Source: an uncultured Prevotellaceae bacterium (GTDB lineage Bacteria; Bacteroidota; Bacteroidia; Bacteroidales; Bacteroidaceae). From it: DNA of 64,000 nucleotides. The stretch is taken from the NCBI GenBank assembly GCA_900319385.1, contig ONOG01000005.1, positions 1 through 64,000 on the forward strand. The letters run 5' to 3'. A program made the position numbers and the translations under genes. Every line of letters begins with the position of its first letter. Positions within the stretch are counted from its first letter, which is position 1. The notes below the pieces were generated by a model. The model was not told where the DNA came from and did no database searches. It saw only the letters and a program-made list of their open reading frames with translations. This document shows positions 25,814 through 34,900 of this stretch, piece by piece.

Positions 25814-26539
25814 TTACTGCTTGGTTTTCAGTTGATAAGACAGTCCTCGTTCGCTGTCGATATCGAGGTCGGAATGCTGACGGAGCACCGTCTTCAGCCG
25901 TCGGATGAGCGTATAGAGCGTGTCGGAAGCGTCGGGTTTCTTGGGCCACAGGGCGTCGCAGATGTCAGCCTTGTAGAGTGTGTGGGCCGGTGCGTCGAAG
26001 AAACGTTGCATCAGGTCGCGCTGCATCGGCGTGAGCGGCACAGGCTGGTGGTCCGAGGTGTAGAAACGGCCGCCGGTTGCATCGTAGCCGAGATTTCCGA
26101 CATACTGCATCGACGGCAACGGACGGTGCCGCCGCATATATAATAGGTAGAAGACTGCCCACAGAAGGGTCGCCCCGAGCAGGCAGTAGGTGCCCCGTTG
26201 GTCGCTCATGGCAAGCAGCATGAGGGGCGAGCAACCTGCGTGTGCCTGCATCTGGTAGTGCGGCTGCACTTCGTCGGCATCGCCCTTTGTGCAATTTAAC
26301 GACAAGTAGGCAGTGGCACGCAACTCCGGCGTGACGAGATGGCTGCGGAAGTCGCGGATCGTGTCGGGCGTGACGACGCTGTGTGGGTGCTGCCGAAGCG
26401 TTTGTGTCAAGGCGCGGTGCAAATCCTCCAGCACGGCGTCCTCGGCCAGTCGATACTGCCCCACGCTGAAGGCGGCTGTGGTGCCGAGCAAGAGGCAGAA
26501 GACGACGAGGGCATGGACAGGACGAAGTTGTTTCATCAT
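25814..26539 (-). CDS. Membrane-bound winged-helix regulator, ToxR-like
   Basis: 241 residues from ATG 26539 (MMKQLRP). An N-terminal membrane helix (about 8-28), a periplasmic part of about 90 residues with two Cys, a second membrane helix near 115-135 and a cytoplasmic C-terminal winged helix of the OmpR/ToxR type (about 165-241: PLTPMQRDLMQRFFDAPAHT ... LYTLIRRLKTVL ... RGLSYQL). The DNA-binding domain is at the C-terminus, the reverse of ToxR. It stands next to an outer-membrane receptor gene, which it may switch. Two identical 13-bp direct repeats at 26549-26583 just before its start could be binding sites for autoregulation. Confidence 0.75.
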   Translation of the reverse strand: MMKQLRPVHALVVFCLLLGTTAAFSVGQYRLAEDAVLEDLHRALTQTLRQHPHSVVTPDTIRDFRSHLVTPELRATAYLSLNCTKGDADEVQPHYQMQAHAGCSPLMLLAMSDQRGTYCLLGATLLWAVFYLLYMRRHRPLPSMQYVGNLGYDATGGRFYTSDHQPVPLTPMQRDLMQRFFDAPAHTLYKADICDALWPKKPDASDTLYTLIRRLKTVLRQHSDLDIDSERGLSYQLKTKQ

Positions 26540-26548
26540 CAGACTTTG

Positions 26549-26583
26549 TTTTGAATAAAAGTTGACTTTATTTTGAATAAAAG
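26549..26583 (-). promoter_or_regulatory. Paired 13-bp direct repeats upstream of the regulator gene
   Basis: TTTTGAATAAAAG occurs at 26549-26561 and 26571-26583, 22 bp apart, i.e. about two helical turns, 10-44 bases before ATG 26539. Candidate operator; could also be chance AT-rich duplication. Confidence 0.4.
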
Positions 26584-26588
26584 CCGTC

Positions 26589-27818
26589 TTAACCAAAGAA
26601 GAAATAGGAGATAAACACGGCGGCAATCATACCGGCGAGGTCGGCGAGCAGACCGCAAGTCACGCTGTAGCGATACTTCTTAATGCCGACGCTGCCGAAG
26701 TAGATGGCGAGGATGTAGAACGTGGTGTCGGTGCTGCCCTGGAGCACACTGGCGAGATGACCGACGAAGGAGTCGGGGCCTTGCGAGGTGAAGCATTCGA
26801 GCATCATGCCGCGTGCACCGCTGCCGTTGAGGGGCTTCAGCAGTGCAACAGGCAGGGCACCCACCCAGTCGCTGTTCAGTCCGCACCACTCCACAGCGCT
26901 CTGCACTCCGCTCTGCAGCGCATCCAGGGCACCGCTGGCCCGAAATACGCCGACCGCCGCGAGGATGGCTACACAGTAGGGAATCAGACTGACAGCCACG
27001 TGAAACCCGTCCTTGGCACCGGCAATGAACGAATTATAGACATTCAGACGCTTGAACGCGCCCGAGAGGATGAAGGTCAGGATGGCCCCCAAGATCAGTA
27101 TCGACGTGAGCAGTCGGCAGAACTTCTGCATCTCTTCGCTCCCCATACCCATCAGCGTGAAGAACAAAGCGGAGACGACAGCGGCGATGCAGACAAACAT
27201 CACCACAAACGCCCGCTGGAAGAGGTTAATCTTCTGGTAAAGGCTGACGGTGATGAGTCCGACGAGCGTGGAACACAGCGTGGTGAGCAAGAGCGGAATG
27301 AACACATCGGTGGGGTCGGCTGCGCCAAACTTGGCCCTGTATGCCATGATGCTCACGGGAATGATGGTCAGTCCCGAAGTGTTGAGCACGAGGAACATGA
27401 TCATGGAGTTGGAGGCGGTATCCTTCTCTTTGTTGATGCTCTGAAGCTCCTGCATGGCTTTCAGGCCCACGGGTGTGGCGGCATTGTCCAGCCCCAACAT
27501 GTTGGCCGATATGTTCATGAAAATGGAGCCGAGTGCGGGATGGTTCTTGGGAATCTCGGGAAAGAGTTTCGTCAGGACAGGACTGAGAAACTTGGCAAGG
27601 CGGTTCACCAGTCCGCTGTCCTCGCCTATCTTCATGATACCCATCCAGAGTGTGAGCGTGCCGGTGAGGCCGAGCGTCATCTCGAAGGCCGTAGTGGACA
27701 TCTCGAAAGTGGAGTCCATCATGGCGGGCAGTGCGTCGGCGTCGCCGCAGAAGAGCCGAATGACGCCCACCAGAACGCCGATGGCGAAAAGCGCAATCCA
27801 AATATAATTTAAGGCCAT
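26589..27818 (-). CDS. Fused SpmA-SpmB nucleoside-recognition membrane protein
   Basis: 409 residues, about ten transmembrane helices. The two halves match the spore-maturation proteins SpmA and SpmB, here fused as usual in non-sporulating Bacteroidota; both contain Gate (nucleoside recognition) domains, e.g. NISANMLGLDNAATPVGLKA and LPVALLKPLNGSGARGMM. The substrate in this phylum is not established. It precedes the regulator/receptor pair by 49 bases but lies upstream of a possible operator, so cotranscription is uncertain. Confidence 0.9.
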   Translation of the reverse strand: MALNYIWIALFAIGVLVGVIRLFCGDADALPAMMDSTFEMSTTAFEMTLGLTGTLTLWMGIMKIGEDSGLVNRLAKFLSPVLTKLFPEIPKNHPALGSIFMNISANMLGLDNAATPVGLKAMQELQSINKEKDTASNSMIMFLVLNTSGLTIIPVSIMAYRAKFGAADPTDVFIPLLLTTLCSTLVGLITVSLYQKINLFQRAFVVMFVCIAAVVSALFFTLMGMGSEEMQKFCRLLTSILILGAILTFILSGAFKRLNVYNSFIAGAKDGFHVAVSLIPYCVAILAAVGVFRASGALDALQSGVQSAVEWCGLNSDWVGALPVALLKPLNGSGARGMMLECFTSQGPDSFVGHLASVLQGSTDTTFYILAIYFGSVGIKKYRYSVTCGLLADLAGMIAAVFISYFFFG

Positions 27819-27911
27819 ACGGAACCACCCCCGTCCCCTCCCCGCGAGGGAGGAGTGTAGAATGTTTAGTGGGGATGATATTCTACTTAGGTATAGACAA
27901 TTTTAATAATC

Positions 27912-27955
27912 GTACACGGTAAATTGTACTTCAGTACACGGTAAATTGTACTTCG
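27912..27955. repeat. Two tandem 22-bp units after the L,D-transpeptidase gene
   Basis: GTACACGGTAAATTGTACTT plus 2 bases, repeated at 27912 and 27934. Each unit begins and ends with GTAC. Lies directly after the stop at 27965 (minus). Confidence 0.75.
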
Positions 27956-27964
27956 TACGTCTCC

Positions 27965-28570
27965 TTATTTCTTGGCAGTTGCCGATTTCTTCTCGAAGGA
28001 CAGCGGACCGATTTCTTCGGCTTTGATGACGACTTTCATGCCGACGAAGGCATAGTTCTTCGCCAGGTCGATGATGTCTTCGTCGAGGAGTCGGATGCAA
28101 CCTTCGCTGCCTCGGCCAGGTACCGACTCGCGATTGTTGGTCGATCCGTGGATGCCGATTCCGCTGTGACCTGGGGTTTCGAGACGGAGGAAGTAGTCAC
28201 CGTAGGCACGGATACTGCCGCGTCCGTCCCCGAAGTCGTGGTGCCAGTTGTGCGCATCCTGTATCTGGGTGATCTTGAAGGGGTTCTGCATCGTGCAGTG
28301 CGGTGTCTTCATGTCGCCGCGCTTCTGCTTCTGACCGGGATTCTTGGCGACGCAGCAGGGGTATTTCTTCACCAACAGCGTGTCGCCGGCCTTCGTTTCA
28401 TAGACAGCCAGATAGAAGTCTTTTTTTGAGATGACGATAAAGCGGTTCTTGGGCGTCTGCACTGTCGTCGTCTTCTGTGTTTGAGACTGTTTCTTGCGGG
28501 TTTGCGCCGTGACTGCCAGCGTGGTGCAGCAGAGCAGCAGGAGCGCGAGGATCAGATTTTTCTTGTTCAT
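27965..28570 (-). CDS. L,D-transpeptidase (YkuD domain)
   Basis: 201 residues. Signal peptide to about residue 22 (LAVTAQ), a basic Gln/Thr-rich linker, then the YkuD domain with the catalytic motif GIHGSTNNR...GRGSEGCIRL near residues 138-160, containing the His and the active Cys. The usual Ser-His-Gly-Cys is Ser-Glu-Gly-Cys here. These enzymes form 3-3 cross-links in peptidoglycan or attach proteins to it; the product is exported. The linker and small size fit a lone catalytic domain without peptidoglycan-binding module. Confidence 0.9.
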   Translation of the reverse strand: MNKKNLILALLLLCCTTLAVTAQTRKKQSQTQKTTTVQTPKNRFIVISKKDFYLAVYETKAGDTLLVKKYPCCVAKNPGQKQKRGDMKTPHCTMQNPFKITQIQDAHNWHHDFGDGRGSIRAYGDYFLRLETPGHSGIGIHGSTNNRESVPGRGSEGCIRLLDEDIIDLAKNYAFVGMKVVIKAEEIGPLSFEKKSATAKK

Positions 28571-28648
28571 AGTTTATCTTGAGTTTTTTGGGGTTTTGAG
28601 TTTTTGAGTTGGGGGACAAGTTTTTGAGTTTTCCCTTTTCACTTTTCA

Positions 28649-30082
28649 TCACTCCGGCCAGCACTCGGTCACGTCGCGCAGTTCGGGAATCGTTGAGCGG
28701 TGGTATTGCGGGTCGCTGATGCCGCTGCGTCGCTGTCGGCAGTAGTCGTCGAGGAGTCGGAAGGTGTACTTCCCGAGCAGGACGATGGCGGTGAGGTTGC
28801 AGGCTGTGAGCAGTGCCATGCAGAGGTCGATGATGTTCCACACGACGTCGAGCGTGAGTGCGGCACCCATCAACACGAACGCACCGCCCGACAGAAGGCG
28901 ATAGACGGTCATGACCGTGCGGTTGCGGGTGAGGTAGAGCACGTTTGCCTCGCCGTAGTAATAGTTGCCTATGATGCTGCTGAAGGCGAACAGGAAGATT
29001 GCCACGGCCACAAACACGGGCCCGACGCTGCCCACTTCATGCTGGAGCGCAGCCTGCGTGAGGTTGATGCCGTTGAGTCCGGGCGTGTTGTAAAGGCCGC
29101 TGAGCAGGATGATAAAGGCGGTGCAGGAGCAGACGACGAGCGTGTCGGTGAACACGCCGAGGCTCTGGATCAGTCCCTGCTTCACGGGGTGGCTGGTCGT
29201 AGCCGTCGCCGCAGCGTTGGGTGCACTGCCCTCGCCCGCCTCGTTCGAGAAGAGTCCGCGCTTCACACCGTTCATCATGGCTGCGCCCACGGTGCCGCCG
29301 ATGGCTTGGTTCACCCCAAAGGCATTTTCGACAATCAGCCGCAGCATGTCGGGCACAAGGCGCCAGTTCATCACCACCACCACGATGGCCAGCAGCAGAT
29401 AGCCCACTGCCATGAGGGGCACGACGACGCTGCTCACATGGGCAATGCGCTGTATGCCTCCGAACACGATGACGAGTGTGAGCAAGGCAATCACCGTCCC
29501 CATCACCATCGGCTGCACGCCGAAGGTATGTTCGATGGCACCGCAGATGGTATTGGTCTGCACCGAATTGTTGGCCAAGCCGAAGGTCAGCGTGATGAGC
29601 ACGGCAAACAACGCGGCCATCCAGCGGCTGCCCAGCCCCTTGCGGATGTAGTAGGCCGGCCCGCCGACGAAGCTCTCGCCGCCCCGCTGCTTGAACAGCT
29701 GCGCCAGCGTGCTTTCGACAAACGACGTGGCGGCTCCGATCAGCGCGATGAGCCACATCCAAAAGACGCTGCCCGGGCCGCCCACGGCAATGGCTGTCGC
29801 CACACCGGCGAGGTTGCCCGTCCCCACACGCGAGGCGAGCGAAACGCAGAACGCCTGAAACGAGGAGACGTGCTTTCCCTTGGTATCGCGCGCCGAACGC
29901 GGACTTTCCTTCAGCATGCGGAACATATCGCCCAGCAAGCGGAACTGGACAAAGCCCGTGCGCAGCGTGAACCAGAGCCCGCACACGATGAGTGCTCCCA
30001 TGAGCACGTAGGTCCACAAGGCGTCGTTGACGATGCCGAGGACAAGGTTGAAGGGACCATCGGTGCTGAAGAACTGTCTCAT
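28649..30082 (-). CDS. Alanine/glycine:cation symporter (AGCS family)
   Basis: 477 residues and about 11 hydrophobic helices. The AGCS signature is present as VGTGNLAGVATAIAVGGPGS followed by FWMWLIALIG, and later as VKRGLFSNEAGEGSAPNAAA. It imports alanine or glycine with sodium or protons. The start is set 53 bases after the stop of the M16 peptidase gene on the same strand, with a TAACTTCG box between them. The C-terminal 20 residues (RRSGISDPQYHRSTIPELRD) are hydrophilic. Confidence 0.93.
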   Translation of the reverse strand: MRQFFSTDGPFNLVLGIVNDALWTYVLMGALIVCGLWFTLRTGFVQFRLLGDMFRMLKESPRSARDTKGKHVSSFQAFCVSLASRVGTGNLAGVATAIAVGGPGSVFWMWLIALIGAATSFVESTLAQLFKQRGGESFVGGPAYYIRKGLGSRWMAALFAVLITLTFGLANNSVQTNTICGAIEHTFGVQPMVMGTVIALLTLVIVFGGIQRIAHVSSVVVPLMAVGYLLLAIVVVVMNWRLVPDMLRLIVENAFGVNQAIGGTVGAAMMNGVKRGLFSNEAGEGSAPNAAATATTSHPVKQGLIQSLGVFTDTLVVCSCTAFIILLSGLYNTPGLNGINLTQAALQHEVGSVGPVFVAVAIFLFAFSSIIGNYYYGEANVLYLTRNRTVMTVYRLLSGGAFVLMGAALTLDVVWNIIDLCMALLTACNLTAIVLLGKYTFRLLDDYCRQRRSGISDPQYHRSTIPELRDVTECWPE

Positions 30083-30135
30083 TGGTAGCGCGAAGTTACG
30101 AATAATATTTGGTCTGAGCGAAAATGAAACATTCT

Positions 30136-31425
30136 TTAACTATCGGCCGAGCACAGATAGTGGAGCACACAGGCGTTGGCGGGGTCGAGGATGCGCCGCG
30201 CCACCGTGCGCAGCCGTTCGCTGTCGATGGCTTGGTACGAGGGCACTTCGTCGAACAGCCGATGGGCGTCGCCCAGCATTTCGTAGTAGGCTAATTGCTC
30301 GGCAAGCCGCTGATAGTCCGATATTTGCAGCTCAAATGTCGTCTCGAATCGGTTCTTTAGTTTCTGCAGCTCTTCATCGCCGACGAGCTCACGCTGCACC
30401 GCCTGCAGTTCGTCCCACACGGCGGCTTCGGCCTCAGCCATCGTCACGCCGTCGGCAGGAATGCCCTCGATCATGAGCTGACCCGTACCCAGCCGGCCAT
30501 CGACGTAGGCATCGAGCGAGAGGAACAGCTGTCGCTGCTCCACCAGATGCTGGTTGAAGCGCGACGACTTGCCGTTGGCCAGCAGGTCGCTCAGCATATC
30601 GCAGACGGGGAAGTCGGCGTCGCTGCGCGGCGGAAGGTAGAATGCCATGAGCAGCAGGGGCTGCGGCACGGGGCGATAGACGGTCGTTTTCCGAGTTTTG
30701 AAGTTTGAATATGGGAGTTTGAAATCTTTCGCTCTACTTGTCTCTGTCGTAAAGTCTTTCAACGTTCTACGTTCAACGTTCAACGAAAGACAGCCTAACA
30801 CTTCCTCCCATGTCACGTCGCCTGTGACGCAGAGGATGGCGTTGTCGGGACGATAGAAGCGGCGGAAGAAGTCCTTGACCTGCGGCATGGTGGCGTCGGC
30901 GATGTGCTGCAGTTCGAGGCCGATGGTGGGCCAGCTGTAGGGATGTTCGCAGCGATAGTCGTCGGGGGTGCCTGTCGGCGTACCGAAACTGAGGCGGGCA
31001 AGGAGGTGCTGAAGGTCGCCGTAAGGCTGGTTGAGGTGAGTCTGCTTGAATTCCTCCATGACGACTTTGCGCTGCACCTCCAGCGACTGGGGCGTGAAGG
31101 CGAGGCCTGCCATGCGGTCGAGCTCGACGTCGAGGCCGATGGCGAGGTTTCGGGCAGGCAGCGTGACGTAGTAGTCGGTGTAGTCCCACGTGGTGTAGGC
31201 GTTGTTTTCGCCCTGCGCCTGCTGGAGCACAGCGTCGTAGTCGGGATAGCGAACCGTACCGCCAAACATCAGATGCTCAAACAAGTGGGCAAAACCGGTG
31301 CGGTCGGGGGTCTCGTTGGCCGAGCCCACACGGTAGAGTACGTTGATGGCGACCATGCGGGTGGTAGCCAGCTGGCAGTGGACGAGGCGGAGGCCGTTGG
31401 GAAGGGTTGTGCGGTTGATTTTCAT
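30136..31425 (-). CDS. M16-family zinc peptidase (insulinase type)
   Basis: 429 residues. The inverted zinc motif HLFEH is near residues 48-52 and the third ligand region VVMEEFKQ about 75 residues later, so the active half is present. The inactive partner domain follows in the same chain. No signal peptide is seen (MKINRTTLPNGLRLVH), as in other Bacteroidota M16 proteins acting in the cytoplasm or periplasm. Residues about 214-245 (SLNVERRTLKDF ... SNFKTRKT) are encoded by period-7 repeats (CAACGTT and AGTTTGA types) at 30690-30787 and look like an in-frame insertion. Upstream, TAACTTCG near 31538 may be the -7 box. Confidence 0.9.
   Translation of the reverse strand: MKINRTTLPNGLRLVHCQLATTRMVAINVLYRVGSANETPDRTGFAHLFEHLMFGGTVRYPDYDAVLQQAQGENNAYTTWDYTDYYVTLPARNLAIGLDVELDRMAGLAFTPQSLEVQRKVVMEEFKQTHLNQPYGDLQHLLARLSFGTPTGTPDDYRCEHPYSWPTIGLELQHIADATMPQVKDFFRRFYRPDNAILCVTGDVTWEEVLGCLSLNVERRTLKDFTTETSRAKDFKLPYSNFKTRKTTVYRPVPQPLLLMAFYLPPRSDADFPVCDMLSDLLANGKSSRFNQHLVEQRQLFLSLDAYVDGRLGTGQLMIEGIPADGVTMAEAEAAVWDELQAVQRELVGDEELQKLKNRFETTFELQISDYQRLAEQLAYYEMLGDAHRLFDEVPSYQAIDSERLRTVARRILDPANACVLHYLCSADS
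30690..30787. repeat. Period-7 repeats inside the M16 peptidase gene
   Basis: CAACGTT-CTACGTT-CAACGTT-CAACG (about 30757-30783) and AGTTTGA-like units (30698-30725) inside a coding region; the same type of heptamer array is otherwise intergenic. Confidence 0.7.
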
Positions 31426-31480
31426 TGTTAGGGGGGCCGCGACGGGGTCGCGGCATAGGGAGACAAGAAGTTACTTGTGC

Positions 31481-31519
31481 CCCTGACAGCGGGAGGCTGA
31501 AGCCCTGACAGCGGGAGGC
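31481..31519. repeat. Two 17-bp direct repeats 22 bp apart
   Basis: CCCTGACAGCGGGAGGC occurs twice in the leader region of the M16 peptidase gene. Confidence 0.75.
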
Positions 31520-31670
31520 ACAAACGAATTTGAGCGCGAAGTTAGCACAAAAAACGGAGATGGTCAAGTTTTTAAACGTGTTTTTCGCACACAACACCCC
31601 GCGACAGCACTGACTAAACTCGCTGCCTGCTCCCTTTGTTTTCAATCAGAGTATACTCCAAACTCGGAAT

Positions 31671-31786
31671 GTGTGCCGAGAAAGCTCAAAATATCATTGA
31701 TATTCTTACAAATTCCATTGATATTTTTGAAAATTCCATTGATATTTCTACAAATATCATTGATATTTTGAGTTTTTTCGGCACAC
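31671..31786. repeat. Copy B of the 4 x 21-bp palindromic element
   Basis: Units at 31689-31704, 31710-31725, 31731-31746 and 31752-31767 with spacers CTTAC, TTTGA, TCTAC. Flanks are exact inverted copies: GTGTGCCG (31671-31678) and CGGCACAC (31779-31786). The first and last units read AAATATCATTGATATT; the inner two read AAATTCCATTGATATT. Confidence 0.88.
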
Positions 31787-31999
31787 GAAGTGAGATTGGG
31801 GGGCAGAGCTGGTGAGTTTGAAGGGCGGACAAGGGAAAGTTGAAGGGCGGACGTGGAAAAGAAAAAGGGCGGATGGCGGGAAGAAAAAGTGGAAATAGGC
31901 AATAAAATCGGGGCTTTTGCGTTTTATTGAAGAATATGTATGCGCCTGTGCGCAATGCGGTGCGGATCGTCCCGCCGCGCAGAGTAGAGGAATAACGTC

Positions 32000-34900
32000 T
32001 TGAAACGTCTGAAATATCAAATATTGTTTGCGCTGTTCGTTGTCGGAGGCTTTGCTGTCGCCGGCAACGGTTTGTGGTTGGCGGAGGCTCCGGCTGAGCC
32101 GGTGCCGGCTGCGGCTGCGACGACAGAGCTTGCCACCCTCGCGACCGACGCGGTGGTGCCTGCGGCTCCGGTCGAGGTGGCTCCGCCCGACACCCTGCCG
32201 CGACGGGTGAAGAAGACGGACTACACGCGCGACGACCGTCCCGAGGACTATGCGTTCGACCTCGACGACCCTGAGAACCTGAAGACGGAGACGGGGGAAT
32301 ATGACGAGAAGTCGGGCCTGTATAAAGTGGGCTCGAAACTGGGCGACAATTTCCTGAGTGCGCCCTACCTGATGACGCCGCAGGAGTACGGACGCTGGAT
32401 GGAACGCAAGCAGATGGACGCCTACTTCAAGGAGCGGAACGACTCTAACTTCGTGCATAAGGGCAAGAGCAAGTTCGACTTTACGAACATGAAGTTCGAC
32501 CTCGGACCCGCCGAAAAAATCTTCGGCCCGGGCGGCGTGCAGATCAAGACGCAGGGTTCGGCCGAGGTGAAGATGGGCTATACCTACAAGTTCACCGACA
32601 ACCCCTCGCTCTCGGAGCGCAACCGCACGCAGACGAGTTTCGACTTCGACGAGAAGATTAACCTCTCGGTCAATGCCAAGGTGGGCGACAAGATGGACTT
32701 CAACATCAACTACAACACCGAGGCAACCTTCGACTTCGACTCGAAAAACCTGAAACTGCAGTACGAAGGTAAGGAGGACGAAATCGTCAAACTCATCGAG
32801 GCCGGTAACATCTCCTTCCCCTCGAACAACTCCCTGGTGCAGGGCGCCTCGACGCTGTTCGGCATCCGTACCGACCTGCAGTTCGGCAAGCTGAAACTGC
32901 AAGCGGTGGTGAGCCAGAAGAAGTCGAAGTCGAAAAGTGTCAGTTCGCGCGGCGGCACACAGCTCACGCCCTACGACATCCAGGCCTACGACTACGACGA
33001 AAACCGCCACTTCTTCCTCGCACAATTCTTCCGCGACCAGTACAACAAAGCCTGCTCCACACTGCCCACCATCACGAGCGGCGTCATGATCAAGCGCGTC
33101 GAAATATGGGTGACGAACAACTCGGGACAGACGGAGAACACACGCAACATCGTCGGATTTGTCGATCTGGCCGAAAAACGGAAAATCAGCAACACCGAGC
33201 AATGGTCGCCAGGCACGACCGACCAGCCGCAGAACAGTTCGAACACCCTCTATTCGAGCATCGTCAACGAGCATGCCGCAGCCCGCAACATGGATCAGAC
33301 CAGCAACGAACTGAGCTTCCTGAGCGGTGGTGTGGACTACGAGAAGGTGGAAAACGCCCGACTGCTCACCTCGTCGGAGTACAAACTGAACGAATACCTG
33401 GGCTATGTCTCCCTGCGACAGAACCTGCAATCGAACCAGGTGCTCGCCATTGCCTACGAATACACCTACGGAGGCCAGACCTACCAGGTGGGCGAGTTCT
33501 CGGCCGACGTGAAGGACGGCGACAAGGCTCTCATCGTCAAACTGCTGAAAAACACCAGCAACTCGCCGAAGATGGGCAACTGGGACCTGATGATGAAAAA
33601 CGTCTATGCCCTGCAAACCAACTCTGTGCAGCGCGAAAAGTTCAAGATGGACATCAAGTATCTGAGCGACACGACGGGCGTGAACCTCAGCTACATTCCG
33701 GAGGACCCGTGGAAGCAGACGACACTGCTGAAGATGATGAACCTGGACCGACTGGACGACAATCAGAAGACCAACCCCAACGGAAAATTCGACTTTATCG
33801 AGGGATACACCGTCGATACGCAGACGGGCCGCATCTTTTTCCCCGTCGTCGAGCCCTTCGGCGACTGGCTGCGCGAGAAGTTGGGCAACGACGCCATCGC
33901 TGACAAATACTGCTACGACGCTCTGTATGACTCGACGAAGGTGATTGCCCGTCAGATTTCGGAATTCAACAAATTCTCGCTCATCGGCGAGTACAAGGGC
34001 TCGTCGGGCAGCGAAATCGACCTGGGCGTGATGAACGTGCCGCAAGGCTCGGTGCGCGTGACTGCCGGTGGCGTCGAACTGACCGAAGGAACGGACTACA
34101 AGGTCGATTACTCCCTCGGCAAGGTGTCCATCATCAACCAAAGCATCCTCGACGCCGGCACCAACGTGAACGTCAGTCTGGAGAGCAACGAAGAGTACGG
34201 CATGGTGCGCAAGACGATGTTAGGCCTCAACTGGTCGTACGACTTTACGAAGAACTTCCAGCTGGGCGGTACGTTTATGCGACTGACAGAGAAATCTCTC
34301 ACCTCGAAGGTGGCGATGGGCAGCGAACCGCTGAACAACACGATCTGGGGCCTTAACCTCAACTGGAAGACTCAGTCGCAGTGGCTCACCAACCTCATCG
34401 ACAAGATTCCACTCATCGACGTGAGCCAGCCCTCGAGCATCTCGCTCTCGGCCGAAGTGGCCCAACTCATCGCCGGCAATGCCAAGGACGTGCAGGGCAA
34501 CGCCTCCTACCTCGACGACTTCGAACAGACCAAGCAGGGCATCAGCGTGAAGGAACCGGAGGCGTGGATGCTCGCCTCGACCCCCTTCAACCTGCAGTAC
34601 GGCAACCTGTCGAACGACGTGAAGTACGGCTACAACCGCTCACTGCTGGCATGGTACAAGATCGACCCCCTCTTCACACGACGCAGCTCCAGCCTGACGC
34701 CAGGCCACATCAAGGGCGACCTCGACCAACTGTCGAACCACTATGTGCGCGAGGTGTACGTGCGCGAAGTATATCCCAACAAGGACACCAACCAGGGAGA
34801 GAGCAACACCCTCGATGTGCTCAACCTGGCCTACTACCCCAGTGAACGCGGTCCCTACAACCTCGACCCCGACATCACGTCGGAGGGCTTGCTCAACGAC

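Larger units (their letters stand above)
31426..31999. other. Divergent intergenic region upstream of sprA
   Basis: No gene seen. Contains an 8-bp hairpin (31436-31454, GCCGCGAC/GTCGCGGC), two direct copies of CCCTGACAGCGGGAGGC (31481-31497 and 31503-31519, 22 bp apart), a minus-strand TAACTTCG box near 31538-31545, and copy B of the 21-bp element. Confidence 0.6.
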
